Shown one piece after another: positions 7,331-20,188 of a stretch of DNA of 51,885 nt. The translations under genes were made by a program, and so were the position numbers. The stretch's first letter is position 1. The number at the start of each line of letters is the position of its first letter. The DNA comes from a bacterium (GTDB lineage Bacteria; Patescibacteriota; Saccharimonadia; CAILAD01; BJGX01). The notes beneath the pieces are model-generated. The model was not told the origin of the DNA. It was given only the letters and a program-made list of their open reading frames with translations, and ran no database searches. The DNA lies in assembly GCA_023261595.1 (NCBI GenBank), contig JAHFOQ010000003.1, positions 1 to 51,885 of the forward strand, given 5' to 3'.

Positions 7331-10300
7331 TTACGAAGAAACGGGAGTTGGTTTTTTCTTAATGACCACATTCGTTTCTCCCACAATCTCAATCAGCCCC
7401 GCAATTAAGCTTTCTGATCCGTCAATTCCACCTGGTAAACGTAAGTTCTGAGCTGTAGCAGCGAAGTGAAGCATTATCGGCACACTACCTTTGTGCGCTT
7501 CTAAGTGTCGCTTAATACGTAGAAGCTTTTCTCCCTCTGTAGTAGATTGTAGGCTAATCGTAATACTTTCGATATTATCATTCGGCAAATCTTCTTGAGG
7601 AGTAGCACCCTCTATAGTTTGTTCAGGAGGTGGAAACATGCGAGCAGTTTCGGCTACCGTTGGTTTAACATTGTCGGCAAGAATTTTTAGTTCATCAACT
7701 AATTTACCTTCTCGATCTTTGGCATTAATTTTTCCGGTAATAAGTACTACACTATCTACGGCCAAGTGGTCTTTGCTTTTTTCCCATACACGCGGAAAAA
7801 CTACTACCTCTACATCACTATCGAGGGTTTCGAGTTGCACAAATGCCATTGCGTCATTGTTGCGGGTATATATTTGGCGCATTCCCGTTACAATACCTCC
7901 AATAGTAATTTCGGCACCATCGTCCATTTTCGAAAACTTAGCAATACTTTGTGTCTTAGATGTTAGATAATTACGAAAATCATCAAGCGGGTGACTACTT
8001 ACAAAAAGTCCCATGAGTTCTTTTTCCCACATAAGATGAGTACGTGGATCAACTTTGCCACTCGGTGGAACTAGACGAAGTGGTGGTGTATCTTCTGGTT
8101 TTCCCATCGAACCAAAAATATCTATTTGTCCACTGAGCGCATTTTTTTGTAGTCTACTTGCATAGCCGGTAATAATTTCGACACTTTCGAGTAGCGTATC
8201 TCTATCTCCCATGCCATCAAACGCACCACATTTTATTAGAGATTCCATAACTTTCTTATTAATCGCACTTGCATCGACTCTTTTACAAAAATCTTCTAAG
8301 TTTTTAAACCTACCACCCTCTTTACGAGCAGCCAAAATAATCTCAATTGGTGCAGAACCAACATTTTTTATTGCACCTAATCCAAATCGAATGTTTCCGG
8401 TTTCTGGTACTACTGCAAATTCAGCAAAACTTTCATTTATATCTGGTGGCAAAAGCTCGATTCCCATCTTGCGGCATTCGGTTACTTCAATAGCAATTCT
8501 GTCTAAATTTTCATGATCAGATGTAAGCAGAGCTGCCATAAAAGCTGAAGGATAATGCGCTTTTAAATACGCAGTCTGCACACTAATAAGCGCATAACAT
8601 GCTGCGTGAGATTTATTAAAACAATACGCCGCAAAGTCTTCAATACTCTTCCAGAGATCATTAATAAATTTCTCTTCTACTTTGCTTGTTTTAATTGCTC
8701 CTTCTACAAATTCTTGCTTCATCTTAGCAATAACTTCTGGTATTTTTTTACCAATCCCTTTACGTAAGGTGTCGGCTTGCCCACCAGTAAAGCCACTTAA
8801 GTCTTTTGCAATTTGCATAACCTGTTCTTGATACACAATAATTCCATAGGTGTTTTCGAGTGCATCTTGCATCTTTGGATGACCATAGGTAATAAGACTT
8901 GAGTTATGTTTTCTATTAATAAAATCTTCTATCCACTGCATTGGACCTGGTCGATACAGTGCAACCATTGCAATAATATCTTCAAATCTATCGGGCTTTA
9001 GATCACGAATATAGCGCTTCATTCCGGCTGATTCAAGCTGAAAAACACCAGTAGTATCACCTCGACTCAATAGTTCGTAAGTTTTTTTATCGTCTATTGG
9101 TATTTCATTCACATCTATGTCTTTGTTGTATACCTTTTTGATAATACGAAGAGTGTTTTTAATAACCGTTAGGTTAGAAAGGCCCAAGAAATCAAATTTT
9201 AAAAGTCCTAACTCTTCTATTGGATTCATGGAATATTGGGTTGCTACTCCACCCTTACTCGCACGTGTGAGTGGTACATATTCAACTAAATTTTCTGGAG
9301 CTATTACTACACCTGCGGCATGAGTACCGGCATTACGAATCGTCCCCTCCAGCTGCATAGCAATTTCTATAACTTCTTTCGCTTTTGGATTGTTCGTATA
9401 TTCTGCCTTTAATTCTGGATTGTCTACAATCGATTTCTTGAGCGGTACATGTCTTCCTTGAATAGGTGCCGGTATTACTTTAGCAATTGCATCAACTTCA
9501 CCGTACGGCAAACCAAGTACTCTCCCAGTATCACGCACAGCATTACGTGCAGCCATTACTCCAAAGGTAATAATCTGTGCTACTCGTTCTTGGCCATATT
9601 TTTCGGTAGCATAATTAATAACTTCTTCTCGCCTATCATCAGCGTAATCCATATCGATATCAGGCATACTTATACGATCAGGGTTTAAAAAACGTTCAAA
9701 AAGAAGATCGTATTTTAGCGGATCGAGTTCGGTAATAGCAGTAGCATAGGCAATGATACTTCCGGCTGCCGAACCACGACCTGGTCCACAAACAATACCT
9801 TGGGCTTTACTCCAATTTATTAAATCCGAAACTATCAGCATGTAGCCTTCATATCCCATATCACCAATTACACCTAGTTCGAATTCAATCCGTTCGAGTA
9901 CTTCTGCTGGAAGCTTGGGTTTAACTTTAGCCTCAGTAAGATTTTCTCCTTTCATGTCTGTGTAACGTTTTGCTGCACCAGCAAATACCATTTCTCGTAA
10001 AAGAGATTTTTCTGTTTTACCTTTTGGAACATCTGGAAAACGCGGGATTAAAATGCGACCGAGTTCAATTTCTATTTCGCAACGTTCTGCGATTTTTACG
10101 GTATTGCTCACCGCTTCTGGAACGTCTTTAAAAAACTCGGCAAAATGACTACCCGGTTGCACTGAAAGGTCCATTTCGAGCTTCATGCGTTTAACATCAT
10201 CTACCGTACTGCCGGTCTGTACACAAAGCAAGATATCATGTGCGTAGTGTTGATCAGAAACCGAGTAGTGAGAATCGCCGGTTGCTACTAAATTTAATTC

Positions 10301-10954
10301 TAGCTCTTTGGCAAGCTTCTTTATTCCCTCATTTACTTTCTGCTGAAATTCTTCGGTATGTGGCTGTAATTCTAAAAAGTAATTTTCCGAGCCAAATACA
10401 CCCTTATACCACTGTGCGGTTTTTTTTGCCTCTGCATAATTGTTATCAAGTATTTTGCTGCCTAGCTCACCACCTGCACACCCAGAGAGGACAATAATTC
10501 CTTCTTTATATTTTTCTAACAGATCATGATCAACACGTGGTTTATAGTAAAATCCTTCTAAGTTTGCTATCGTACTCAGCTTCATTAAATTTTTATACCC
10601 CTGCATGTTTTCGGCCAATAGGGTTAAGTGAAACGGTGTTCTGTCTTCGGCACTATTCTTATCTAAATGAGTTCGGGGTGCTACATACGTTTCGATGCCG
10701 ATAATAGGTTTAATACCCTTTTGTTTACAGGCTTTATAAAACTCAATTGCACCAGAAAGACTCCCATGGTCAGTTATTGCACAGGCATACTGACCTAAGC
10801 TTTCGATATGATCAACTAAATCTGGTACTTTTTGGAGACCATCGAGTAAACTATAGTGTGTGTGAGTATGTAAATGCACAAAATCAACAAAACCCTTTTC
10901 CGTGCGGGTTTTGTTAATTACTTCATTTTTACCTATCTCTATAGCGTCTGCCAT
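7331..10954 (-). CDS. dnaE: DNA polymerase III subunit alpha
   Basis: About 1207 aa; PHP domain (FVHLHTHTHYSLLDG), catalytic PDIDMDYADDRREEVI and CGPGRGSAAGS, OB fold. SD GAGGAGG precedes MADAIE. Confidence 0.97.
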   Translation of the reverse strand: MADAIEIGKNEVINKTRTEKGFVDFVHLHTHTHYSLLDGLQKVPDLVDHIESLGQYACAITDHGSLSGAIEFYKACKQKGIKPIIGIETYVAPRTHLDKNSAEDRTPFHLTLLAENMQGYKNLMKLSTIANLEGFYYKPRVDHDLLEKYKEGIIVLSGCAGGELGSKILDNNYAEAKKTAQWYKGVFGSENYFLELQPHTEEFQQKVNEGIKKLAKELELNLVATGDSHYSVSDQHYAHDILLCVQTGSTVDDVKRMKLEMDLSVQPGSHFAEFFKDVPEAVSNTVKIAERCEIEIELGRILIPRFPDVPKGKTEKSLLREMVFAGAAKRYTDMKGENLTEAKVKPKLPAEVLERIEFELGVIGDMGYEGYMLIVSDLINWSKAQGIVCGPGRGSAAGSIIAYATAITELDPLKYDLLFERFLNPDRISMPDIDMDYADDRREEVINYATEKYGQERVAQIITFGVMAARNAVRDTGRVLGLPYGEVDAIAKVIPAPIQGRHVPLKKSIVDNPELKAEYTNNPKAKEVIEIAMQLEGTIRNAGTHAAGVVIAPENLVEYVPLTRASKGGVATQYSMNPIEELGLLKFDFLGLSNLTVIKNTLRIIKKVYNKDIDVNEIPIDDKKTYELLSRGDTTGVFQLESAGMKRYIRDLKPDRFEDIIAMVALYRPGPMQWIEDFINRKHNSSLITYGHPKMQDALENTYGIIVYQEQVMQIAKDLSGFTGGQADTLRKGIGKKIPEVIAKMKQEFVEGAIKTSKVEEKFINDLWKSIEDFAAYCFNKSHAACYALISVQTAYLKAHYPSAFMAALLTSDHENLDRIAIEVTECRKMGIELLPPDINESFAEFAVVPETGNIRFGLGAIKNVGSAPIEIILAARKEGGRFKNLEDFCKRVDASAINKKVMESLIKCGAFDGMGDRDTLLESVEIITGYASRLQKNALSGQIDIFGSMGKPEDTPPLRLVPPSGKVDPRTHLMWEKELMGLFVSSHPLDDFRNYLTSKTQSIAKFSKMDDGAEITIGGIVTGMRQIYTRNNDAMAFVQLETLDSDVEVVVFPRVWEKSKDHLAVDSVVLITGKINAKDREGKLVDELKILADNVKPTVAETARMFPPPEQTIEGATPQEDLPNDNIESITISLQSTTEGEKLLRIKRHLEAHKGSVPIMLHFAATAQNLRLPGGIDGSESLIAGLIEIVGETNVVIKKKPTPVSS

Positions 10955-11022
10955 TACCCTCCTCAATGTATATCTATTTTACCACGATCGGATTAGACAC
11001 GAACAAAGAGACGAGGTTAACA

Positions 11023-11286
11023 TTAATTTGTTTGTGTAGCTGCTCCAATTTGTTGTAAGATATGGCCGATATATGGTAACCCGCCAAAATATGTTACGAG
11101 AAATCCAATAATTACAATTGCAATCGCTGCACCAATAACACCAGCTAATCCACGTACAAAACCAGTTTGAAAATTTAGCCACCACAGCTTTTTCTTATTT
11201 CGTAGTAACTCATTTATTTCATTAAGCCCAAGACTCGAACTAAGTGCTTCAGCGTCTTGTTTGGTTTTTTCTTTTTGAGTCGTCAC
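11023..11286 (-). CDS. Small membrane protein, DUF5665-like
   Basis: WWLNFQTGFVRGLAGVIGAAIAIVIIGFLVTYFGGLPYIGHIL; GTG start. Confidence 0.7.
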   Translation of the reverse strand: MTTQKEKTKQDAEALSSSLGLNEINELLRNKKKLWWLNFQTGFVRGLAGVIGAAIAIVIIGFLVTYFGGLPYIGHILQQIGAATQTN

Positions 11287-11293
11287 TACTAAG

Positions 11294-11752
11294 CTATTTC
11301 TTAGTAGGTTTTTTTACTGGCCGTTTCGTTTTCTCGGCAGCACGTTCGTTGGCTCTTTGTATACGAGTAGCTTCTTTCTTACTTGTTTCATAGACTCGTT
11401 TTGATGATTCAGCAAGTTCTAGAGCTAATTCAGCAGCCTGATGTGTGAGTACTTTAGTTTCTTCTGCAGCAACTTTTCCAACTTTTTTAGAAGATTTAGA
11501 AAGTTCAGCACTTTTACGCGCAAGCTCTGCTGCAAGTTTTTCTGCTTGTTCAATCTTTTCTTTGGTAACTTTGTCGCCTGTTTTTTTTGCGGTATTAATT
11601 TTGGACTGAAGTTCAGCTTGTGCTTCTTCGCACCGTTTTTTTAGATCTTCTCTGGTTTCTTTACCACTTTTTGGCGCGAACAATAAAGCAGTCGTTCCGG
11701 CTACTAAACCGCCAATAATTACTCCTTTAATAAATCCTTTTTCTTTACTCAT
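11294..11752 (-). CDS. YtxH domain-containing protein
   Basis: GFIKGVIIGGLVAGTTALLFAPKSGKETREDLKK followed by a K/A/E-rich helix; start overlaps the upstream stop (ATGAGTAA). Confidence 0.85.
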   Translation of the reverse strand: MSKEKGFIKGVIIGGLVAGTTALLFAPKSGKETREDLKKRCEEAQAELQSKINTAKKTGDKVTKEKIEQAEKLAAELARKSAELSKSSKKVGKVAAEETKVLTHQAAELALELAESSKRVYETSKKEATRIQRANERAAEKTKRPVKKPTKK

Positions 11753-12014
11753 CGCTTTTCTTCTTTTTTCCTTTAAAAGCACCGTGCAGGTACTTTTCTA
11801 TCATAACTGCAACAATACCAGGATTAACTACGGTACGACGAACTTCATCGACTAATTCAGAAGCAGAATCAGCACTTTCTTGCACTTTCGTAGCAGCAAT
11901 TCTGACTTGCTTAAGTGCCTTTACTAACATAACTAAGAAAATTACTGTATAAATTATCAGAATAATAAGAGCGATCGAAACTAAAGTAATAAGTACTATC
12001 AATAATGTGTTCAT
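11745..12014 (-). CDS. Small membrane-anchored protein, DUF948-like
   Basis: N-terminal TM segment then amphipathic helix; SD GAGGAG; operon with YtxH gene. Confidence 0.65.
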   Translation of the reverse strand: MNTLLIVLITLVSIALIILIIYTVIFLVMLVKALKQVRIAATKVQESADSASELVDEVRRTVVNPGIVAVMIEKYLHGAFKGKKKKSDE

Positions 12015-12076
12015 TTGTGCTCCTCACTAACGTTAAGTATATCTTTATACTACCACTTATATAGAGAAAAGCAAAA

Positions 12077-12703
12077 TTATTTATGATGTTTGTTTATCTT
12101 ATAATGTATTGCCTGGAGCACGTCAGCACGTTGCATATGTTCATATGTTGCTTCGTCACGTTCGAGCAATATCCATTCATTGTCATCTACGACTGCATTA
12201 GGTACTACATGTAGATTGCCTTGTTTATCAATAATCCTTGTTTTCTTTACATCCATTTCAAGTATATATCCCTCAGCACGTTCATCTTTCGCACCAACAA
12301 TTACTTTATCGCCAATTCGAAAATCATGATCACTACTAAGTTGTAAACCAGACAGAAGATCTTTTACTGTTGGTGTTATTCCTTGTGATATACCAAATGA
12401 AAACGCCGCAGCTAACGCACCAACCGTCAGTGCTATATTGGTGAGTCCAAGAATTTGCAATGTTCCAATACCAAGTAAAACCCATAATATACTTTGTACT
12501 ATTATTTGTAATATCTCTTTTAAACCGAAAGAAAATTTTACATAACCAAGAATGCGCTCAAATAAATATGAGAGTAACCGAATAAGAATAACACCAATAA
12601 TTGCAAACAATACAGCTCGAATAACTCTTGGTCCGAACGAAACAAAACCAGTACTTAACTGCTCGAGTGCACTTTGCGTATTTATAAAAACAAAATTATT
12701 CAT
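12077..12703 (-). CDS. MscS-family mechanosensitive channel-like protein
   Basis: TM segments, then FRIGDKVIVGA...GYILEMDVKKTRIIDKQGNLHVVPNAVV typical of the MscS beta domain. Confidence 0.85.
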   Translation of the reverse strand: MNNFVFINTQSALEQLSTGFVSFGPRVIRAVLFAIIGVILIRLLSYLFERILGYVKFSFGLKEILQIIVQSILWVLLGIGTLQILGLTNIALTVGALAAAFSFGISQGITPTVKDLLSGLQLSSDHDFRIGDKVIVGAKDERAEGYILEMDVKKTRIIDKQGNLHVVPNAVVDDNEWILLERDEATYEHMQRADVLQAIHYKINKHHK

Positions 12704-12715
12704 TGGGGGATATTA

Positions 12716-14155
12716 TTACTGTTCTTGTAATAATTTTAGCACAAGAGCATTGGCCTTGCCGGGATTTGCCTGACCTTTTGTGGCCGCCATAACTTGACCC
12801 ACAAAGAATCCAGCTGCTTTTTCATTACCCGATTTATAATCGGCCACAGCCTGAGGATTTTTCTCTATAATTGCTAAAATTATGTTTTCAATTTCAGAAT
12901 CGTCACTCATCTGTGTAAGACCTTTTTGAGATATAATTTCATTTGGTTTTTGTCCAGCAATTACATCGGTAAAAATTTCTTTTGCAGTTTTAGAAGAAAT
13001 ACTTCCGTCTTCGATTAATTTAATCAAATCAGCCAAATGTTCACCGGTAAGTTTTGAATCAGATTCGCTATGTTCACTCTTCCAGGCCTGATAATCACCA
13101 ACCAACCAGTTAACTATCTTCTTCTCGAGCTTTGGATTAGCAATACTGTTTTTGGCATCATAAAAGATTGTACGAGTCTGAACTTGACCAACCAAAATAT
13201 CTTGTTCGTCTGCATTCAGACCAAGCTGTAATAACTCTCTGCGAACATTAATTGGTAGAACCGTTTGTTTAATTTCATCTTGAACTGAATTAATAAATTC
13301 TTCTCTCAAATTAATAGGAGGGATGTCTGGCTCTGGAAAATATCGATAATCATTTGCTTCTTCTTTACTGCGTTGAGACACCGTTTGGCTCTTTGCGTCG
13401 TTCCAACCACGGGTTTCTTGGATTATTTTCTCACCACTCTCTAAAACCTCTATCTGACGCGCAATTTCGTACTTGAGTGATCGCTCGGCATTACGAAAAG
13501 AGTTGAGATTTTTTAGTTCTGTTCGAGTGCCCAGCTCATCAGTGTCACTCACCGAAACATTTAAATCAAATTTAAAGTTACCATGTTCCATATCACCGTC
13601 ACTTACTCCTAAAGTAGTGGCAATCGCATATATTTCTTGCAGATATCGTTTTGCTTCAACCGGACTATGCATATCTGGTTCTGAAACGATTTCTACAAGT
13701 GGTGTGCCAGCTCGATTAAAATCTACCAGACTATAATCTTTACCGGCCGGATGAGTTGATTTCCCGGCATCTTCTTCTAGGTGAGCATGGTGAATACCAA
13801 CCTTTTTAAATTCGTTATCAACAAGTATTTCAATATGCCCCTCTCCAATGATTGGTTCGCGCATTTGGGTAATCTGGTATCCTTTTGGACTATCTGGATA
13901 AAAATAGTTCTTTCTATCAAAACTCGTAGTATCGGCTATTTTTGCATTTAAGCCGTAGCCAAGACGAATTGCCAATTCTACTGCGCCTTTATTTACTACT
14001 GGTAGGCTACCTGGAAAAGCTAAACAAACAGGACACACATTGGTATTAGGTTTGGCGCTGCGACTATTATTATCGCAACCGCAAAACATTTTACTCTTAG
14101 TAGCAAGCTGGACATGAATTTCTATACCGATAGTTGGAGTGTATTGTTTTGACAC
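12716..14155 (-). CDS. gatB: Asp-tRNA(Asn)/Glu-tRNA(Gln) amidotransferase subunit B
   Basis: IGIEIHVQLATKSKMFCGC, NVCPVCLAFPGSLPVVN, YFYPDSPKGYQITQ, DYRYFPEPDIPP; Yqey/GatB C-terminal domain. Confidence 0.97.
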   Translation of the reverse strand: MSKQYTPTIGIEIHVQLATKSKMFCGCDNNSRSAKPNTNVCPVCLAFPGSLPVVNKGAVELAIRLGYGLNAKIADTTSFDRKNYFYPDSPKGYQITQMREPIIGEGHIEILVDNEFKKVGIHHAHLEEDAGKSTHPAGKDYSLVDFNRAGTPLVEIVSEPDMHSPVEAKRYLQEIYAIATTLGVSDGDMEHGNFKFDLNVSVSDTDELGTRTELKNLNSFRNAERSLKYEIARQIEVLESGEKIIQETRGWNDAKSQTVSQRSKEEANDYRYFPEPDIPPINLREEFINSVQDEIKQTVLPINVRRELLQLGLNADEQDILVGQVQTRTIFYDAKNSIANPKLEKKIVNWLVGDYQAWKSEHSESDSKLTGEHLADLIKLIEDGSISSKTAKEIFTDVIAGQKPNEIISQKGLTQMSDDSEIENIILAIIEKNPQAVADYKSGNEKAAGFFVGQVMAATKGQANPGKANALVLKLLQEQ

Positions 14156-14625
14156 TACAGACTTACTCCTAAATCTCGTATTGCTTGGCCAAGATCGGCA
14201 ATTGCTTGTTTAAACTGTGGTGCCACAACATCGTGTTGAATTTCGTGTGCCATTTGGTTACGCAGTTTGTGTGCTGTCCAGACTGCATTTACATTATTAA
14301 ATGCCGATCCTCCACTCTTTAGGCGTTCTCCCATTGTTTCGCCCGAGAAACCTTTTTGGATCATTACATAATCAAGTAATTTATCAGCTTCTATGAGTGC
14401 ATTCTTTAAACCAGCCGCGCCAGAGTTTTGCATAGCACTAATTTCATTCCATTTGTTTTTTACGAGCTCACCATCTACCCCACCATTGGTTGAATTCTTT
14501 TCTGATTTTATACCGTTTACCTTATTTGGATTGAATGTTCTCTTATCAGTAGCTTTGCTCTTCATGAAGAAATAGATAAGCAAGCTAATAACTACTACTG
14601 CAACTATTAATGAAATATAGCTCAT
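14155..14625 (-). CDS. Membrane-anchored protein of unknown function with HEPN-like C-terminus
   Basis: N-terminal TM; C-terminal helical region with KLRNQMAHEI. Overlaps gatA and gatB (operon). Confidence 0.7.
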   Translation of the reverse strand: MSYISLIVAVVVISLLIYFFMKSKATDKRTFNPNKVNGIKSEKNSTNGGVDGELVKNKWNEISAMQNSGAAGLKNALIEADKLLDYVMIQKGFSGETMGERLKSGGSAFNNVNAVWTAHKLRNQMAHEIQHDVVAPQFKQAIADLGQAIRDLGVSL

Positions 14626-16043
14626 AATTTCGGTCTCCTTTGATGCCAGTCAGAATTTGCTTGAATTTGTTTTGCAAGTGCGAGTACTGTAGTATCTTCT
14701 CCCTGTCGTCCGATTATGTGTAATCCAAGCGGAAGTTTTGTTGCTTCATCAAACCCAATAGGAATACTAATTGCCGGAACTCCAGCAAGATTACTAGATA
14801 CCGTTAAGATATCTTCTTTATACATTTGTAGTGGATCTGTCTTTGCCCCGAATGCAAATGCCGGACTCAGCGTAGTAGGGGTAACTATTACATCGCACAT
14901 TTTAAACAATTCATTGAATTGCTTACATAATAACGTTCTTACCTGCATTGCTTTTTCATAATACGCATCATAATACCCGGCCGAAAGAGAATACGTACCG
15001 ATCATATTTCGTCGTTTCACCTCTGGTCCAAAAAATTCATCCCGGGTTTTGGTATATGTTTCGTTGAGACTGGTAGCTTTTGCACGGGCGCCATACCGTA
15101 TACCATCATATCGTTCTAAATTACTACTAATTTCTGATGGTACTAAGACATAATATGCTGCTAGAGCAAGCTCGCTATCTGGTAATTCTATTTCTTTTAC
15201 TGTGTGGCCGACTGAGGTAAGTAGGTCATTTGCAGTCTGCATGCTATCGCCGTCATATTCCTTTGCAATACCTACTGTAAGATTTTCTATTGTGTTCTCA
15301 TCGCTACTGTTAGATTCAATAGTGGTTGAGTCCATACTATCTTTACCTTCAATTGTGTGTAGGACTATCTCAGCGTCTTCGGCATTACGCGTAATTGGAC
15401 CAATACAATCAAAGCTACTCGCCATTGCAACTACTCCATACCGACTGACTCGACCATACGTGGGCTTAAATCCGATTACACCGCAATAACTCGCTGGTTG
15501 GCGAATAGAACCGCCTGTATCGGTGCCTAAACTAAAAATTCCAAAATCTGCCGCTACGGCCGCCGCACTACCTCCACTACTCCCACCAGGAACATGATTT
15601 TTATTCCACGGATTCGCAGTTTTTTTATAAGCTGAGTTTTCGGTACTTCCACCATGTGCAAACTCATCTTGATTGACTTTAGCAATCAAGATTGCGCCAG
15701 ATGATTTAAGTTTATTTATAGCAGTGGCAGAGTGTGGCGGAATAAAGTTACGAAGAATTTTACTTGCTGCCGTAGTAGGTACACCAGCAGTTAAAAACAT
15801 ATCCTTTGCCGTATATGGAATTCCTTCAAGCAAACCAATCTCTTCACCTCGGGCAATTTTGGCATCAACTTTTTCTGCTTGTTTAAGAGCATTTTTCTTT
15901 CGAACAAACAGACAAGCATTAATCTTGTCATCGTACTTTGCTATGCGATCTAAATAGTATTGTACGAGTTCCTTTGCACTCACTTGTTTGTTTATAAGTA
16001 AATCGTGTGCCTGCTTTATAGATAAATATTCAAGTGTTGCCAT
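14622..16043 (-). CDS. gatA: Asp-tRNA(Asn)/Glu-tRNA(Gln) amidotransferase subunit A
   Basis: Amidase signature GGSSGGSAAAVAADFGIFSLGTDTGGSIRQPASYCGVIGFKPTYGRVSRYG. Confidence 0.98.
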   Translation of the reverse strand: MATLEYLSIKQAHDLLINKQVSAKELVQYYLDRIAKYDDKINACLFVRKKNALKQAEKVDAKIARGEEIGLLEGIPYTAKDMFLTAGVPTTAASKILRNFIPPHSATAINKLKSSGAILIAKVNQDEFAHGGSTENSAYKKTANPWNKNHVPGGSSGGSAAAVAADFGIFSLGTDTGGSIRQPASYCGVIGFKPTYGRVSRYGVVAMASSFDCIGPITRNAEDAEIVLHTIEGKDSMDSTTIESNSSDENTIENLTVGIAKEYDGDSMQTANDLLTSVGHTVKEIELPDSELALAAYYVLVPSEISSNLERYDGIRYGARAKATSLNETYTKTRDEFFGPEVKRRNMIGTYSLSAGYYDAYYEKAMQVRTLLCKQFNELFKMCDVIVTPTTLSPAFAFGAKTDPLQMYKEDILTVSSNLAGVPAISIPIGFDEATKLPLGLHIIGRQGEDTTVLALAKQIQANSDWHQRRPKL

Positions 16044-16333
16044 TATAAAACCTTTGGCACCTTTATGTAGCCATTTTCTTGTTCTGGTGCATTCGCTAAG
16101 AGCTGTTCACGAGTTAACTGACAGTTTTGTACCTTGTCTTCTCGCCAAACATCGCTCAGGCCAGTTACTTGGTTGGTAGGTTCAATGTCTTCTGTATCTG
16201 TGGTCTGAATCGTTTCGACAAAATCTAAAATACTGCTTGTCTGTGTTGTAAGCGAGTTCACTTCTTTTTCGCTTAACCCAATTCGCGCGAGTCGCGCCAC
16301 ATGTTCTATTTCTTGTTTAGAGATCTGTGCCAT
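16043..16333 (-). CDS. gatC: Asp-tRNA(Asn)/Glu-tRNA(Gln) amidotransferase subunit C
   Basis: 96 aa; ISKQEIEHVARLARIGLSEKEV...EDIEPTNQVTGLSDVWREDKV. Confidence 0.95.
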   Translation of the reverse strand: MAQISKQEIEHVARLARIGLSEKEVNSLTTQTSSILDFVETIQTTDTEDIEPTNQVTGLSDVWREDKVQNCQLTREQLLANAPEQENGYIKVPKVL

Positions 16334-16370
16334 TTGTCTTATTATACCTGATAAATTGTTTACAAAAAAG

Positions 16371-16410
16371 CAGCAAAAAAGGCGCTTCCCCCTTGGCGCC
16401 TTTCCTGCTG
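16371..16410 (-). terminator. Terminator downstream of ligA
   Basis: Minus strand: CAGCAGGAAAGGCGC...GCGCCTTTTTTGCTG hairpin with U tract. Confidence 0.8.
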
Positions 16411-16466
16411 AATTTCATTATAGCGCATTGCCCCCAGGGCTACGCAAGCATTGCTATTTTACTTTC

Positions 16467-19204
<2,738 letters not shown>

Positions 19205-19235
19205 ACTTCTATTATAGTCGAGTTACGAGCAAACA

Positions 19236-19256
19236 AAAACCACACGTTACATGTGG
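19236..19256 (-). terminator. Candidate terminator after lemA
   Basis: Minus strand CCACATG-TAA-CGTGTGG followed by TTTTTGTTTG. Confidence 0.6.
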
Positions 19257-19278
19257 CTCATGTTTATTGATAGATTTT

Positions 19279-19845
19279 CTAGAAACTTACGTCTGGAGCT
19301 TTCTTTATAGCTTCTTTTTCGCGCTCAGCAACATCATAAAAATCTCTTGGTTTAAAACCGAGCATGTTTCCGATCATATTCGTTGGAAAAACCTGTAACT
19401 TCATATTAAATGCACGAATGTTTCCATTGTAAAAGCGTCGACTGGCTTGAATCTTATCTTCTGTATCGGTAAGTTCTGATTGTAATTGCAAGAAGTTTTC
19501 GTTTGCCTTAAGGTCTGGATAATTCTCAGTGACGGCAAATAAACTTTTTAGTGTAGATGAAAGCATATTTTCGGCTTCTGCACGTTGTGCAAGGTCACCA
19601 GCAGGTGCCTTCATAACCGCCGCACGGGCTTTCGTTACTTCTTCTAAAGTCCCTTTTTCGTGTTTAGCATAGCCTTTAACCGTTTCTACTAAGTTTGGAA
19701 TCAGGTCCAAGCGACGTTTTTCTTGTACAGTAATGTCACTTAATGATTCATCGGCACGTACACGTGCACGAACCAAGCCGTTGTAGGTTAGCCATAACCA
19801 TAGCAGAATTAATATAACTAGTCCTAAAATAATCCAAATAATCAT
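19279..19845 (-). CDS. lemA: LemA family protein
   Basis: 188 aa; TM then YNGLVRARVRADESLSDITVQEKRRLDLIPNLVETVKGYAKHEK...FNGNIRAFN-like pattern; SD AAGGAG. Confidence 0.95.
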   Translation of the reverse strand: MIIWIILGLVILILLWLWLTYNGLVRARVRADESLSDITVQEKRRLDLIPNLVETVKGYAKHEKGTLEEVTKARAAVMKAPAGDLAQRAEAENMLSSTLKSLFAVTENYPDLKANENFLQLQSELTDTEDKIQASRRFYNGNIRAFNMKLQVFPTNMIGNMLGFKPRDFYDVAEREKEAIKKAPDVSF

Positions 19846-19882
19846 CAGTTACTCCTTTTACTTTTCTTATATATTAACATAT

Positions 19883-20188
19883 TTAGTCCTGAAATTGTCT
19901 GGTTTTTAGGAGGTCGTCTAAAACATCTAGTTCGAGTGGGGCTTCTACTGATTCGACGAATTGTTTATTTGTAGATGTTTTGCTTGTTTCTCTCATCATT
20001 TTCTGCCAGGCTTCTTTATTGGGCCATCGAGCATATGCAATAAAAGTACCATCATTTAGTTTATGTAGGCTTGAACCAAAAGAACCACGTTCTTCATATA
20101 TTTTGGTTGTACCCTTATGCCATACCTCTAAAAACTCCTTTTCATTACTATTTTCAAGAAGCCTCCAATGATAGACAACCGCAAACAT
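19883..20188 (-). CDS. Antibiotic biosynthesis monooxygenase-like (ABM) small protein
   Basis: 101 aa; MFAVVYHWRLLENSNEKEFLEVWHKGTTKIYEERGSFGSSLHK...WPNKEAWQKMM. Confidence 0.65.
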   Translation of the reverse strand: MFAVVYHWRLLENSNEKEFLEVWHKGTTKIYEERGSFGSSLHKLNDGTFIAYARWPNKEAWQKMMRETSKTSTNKQFVESVEAPLELDVLDDLLKTRQFQD

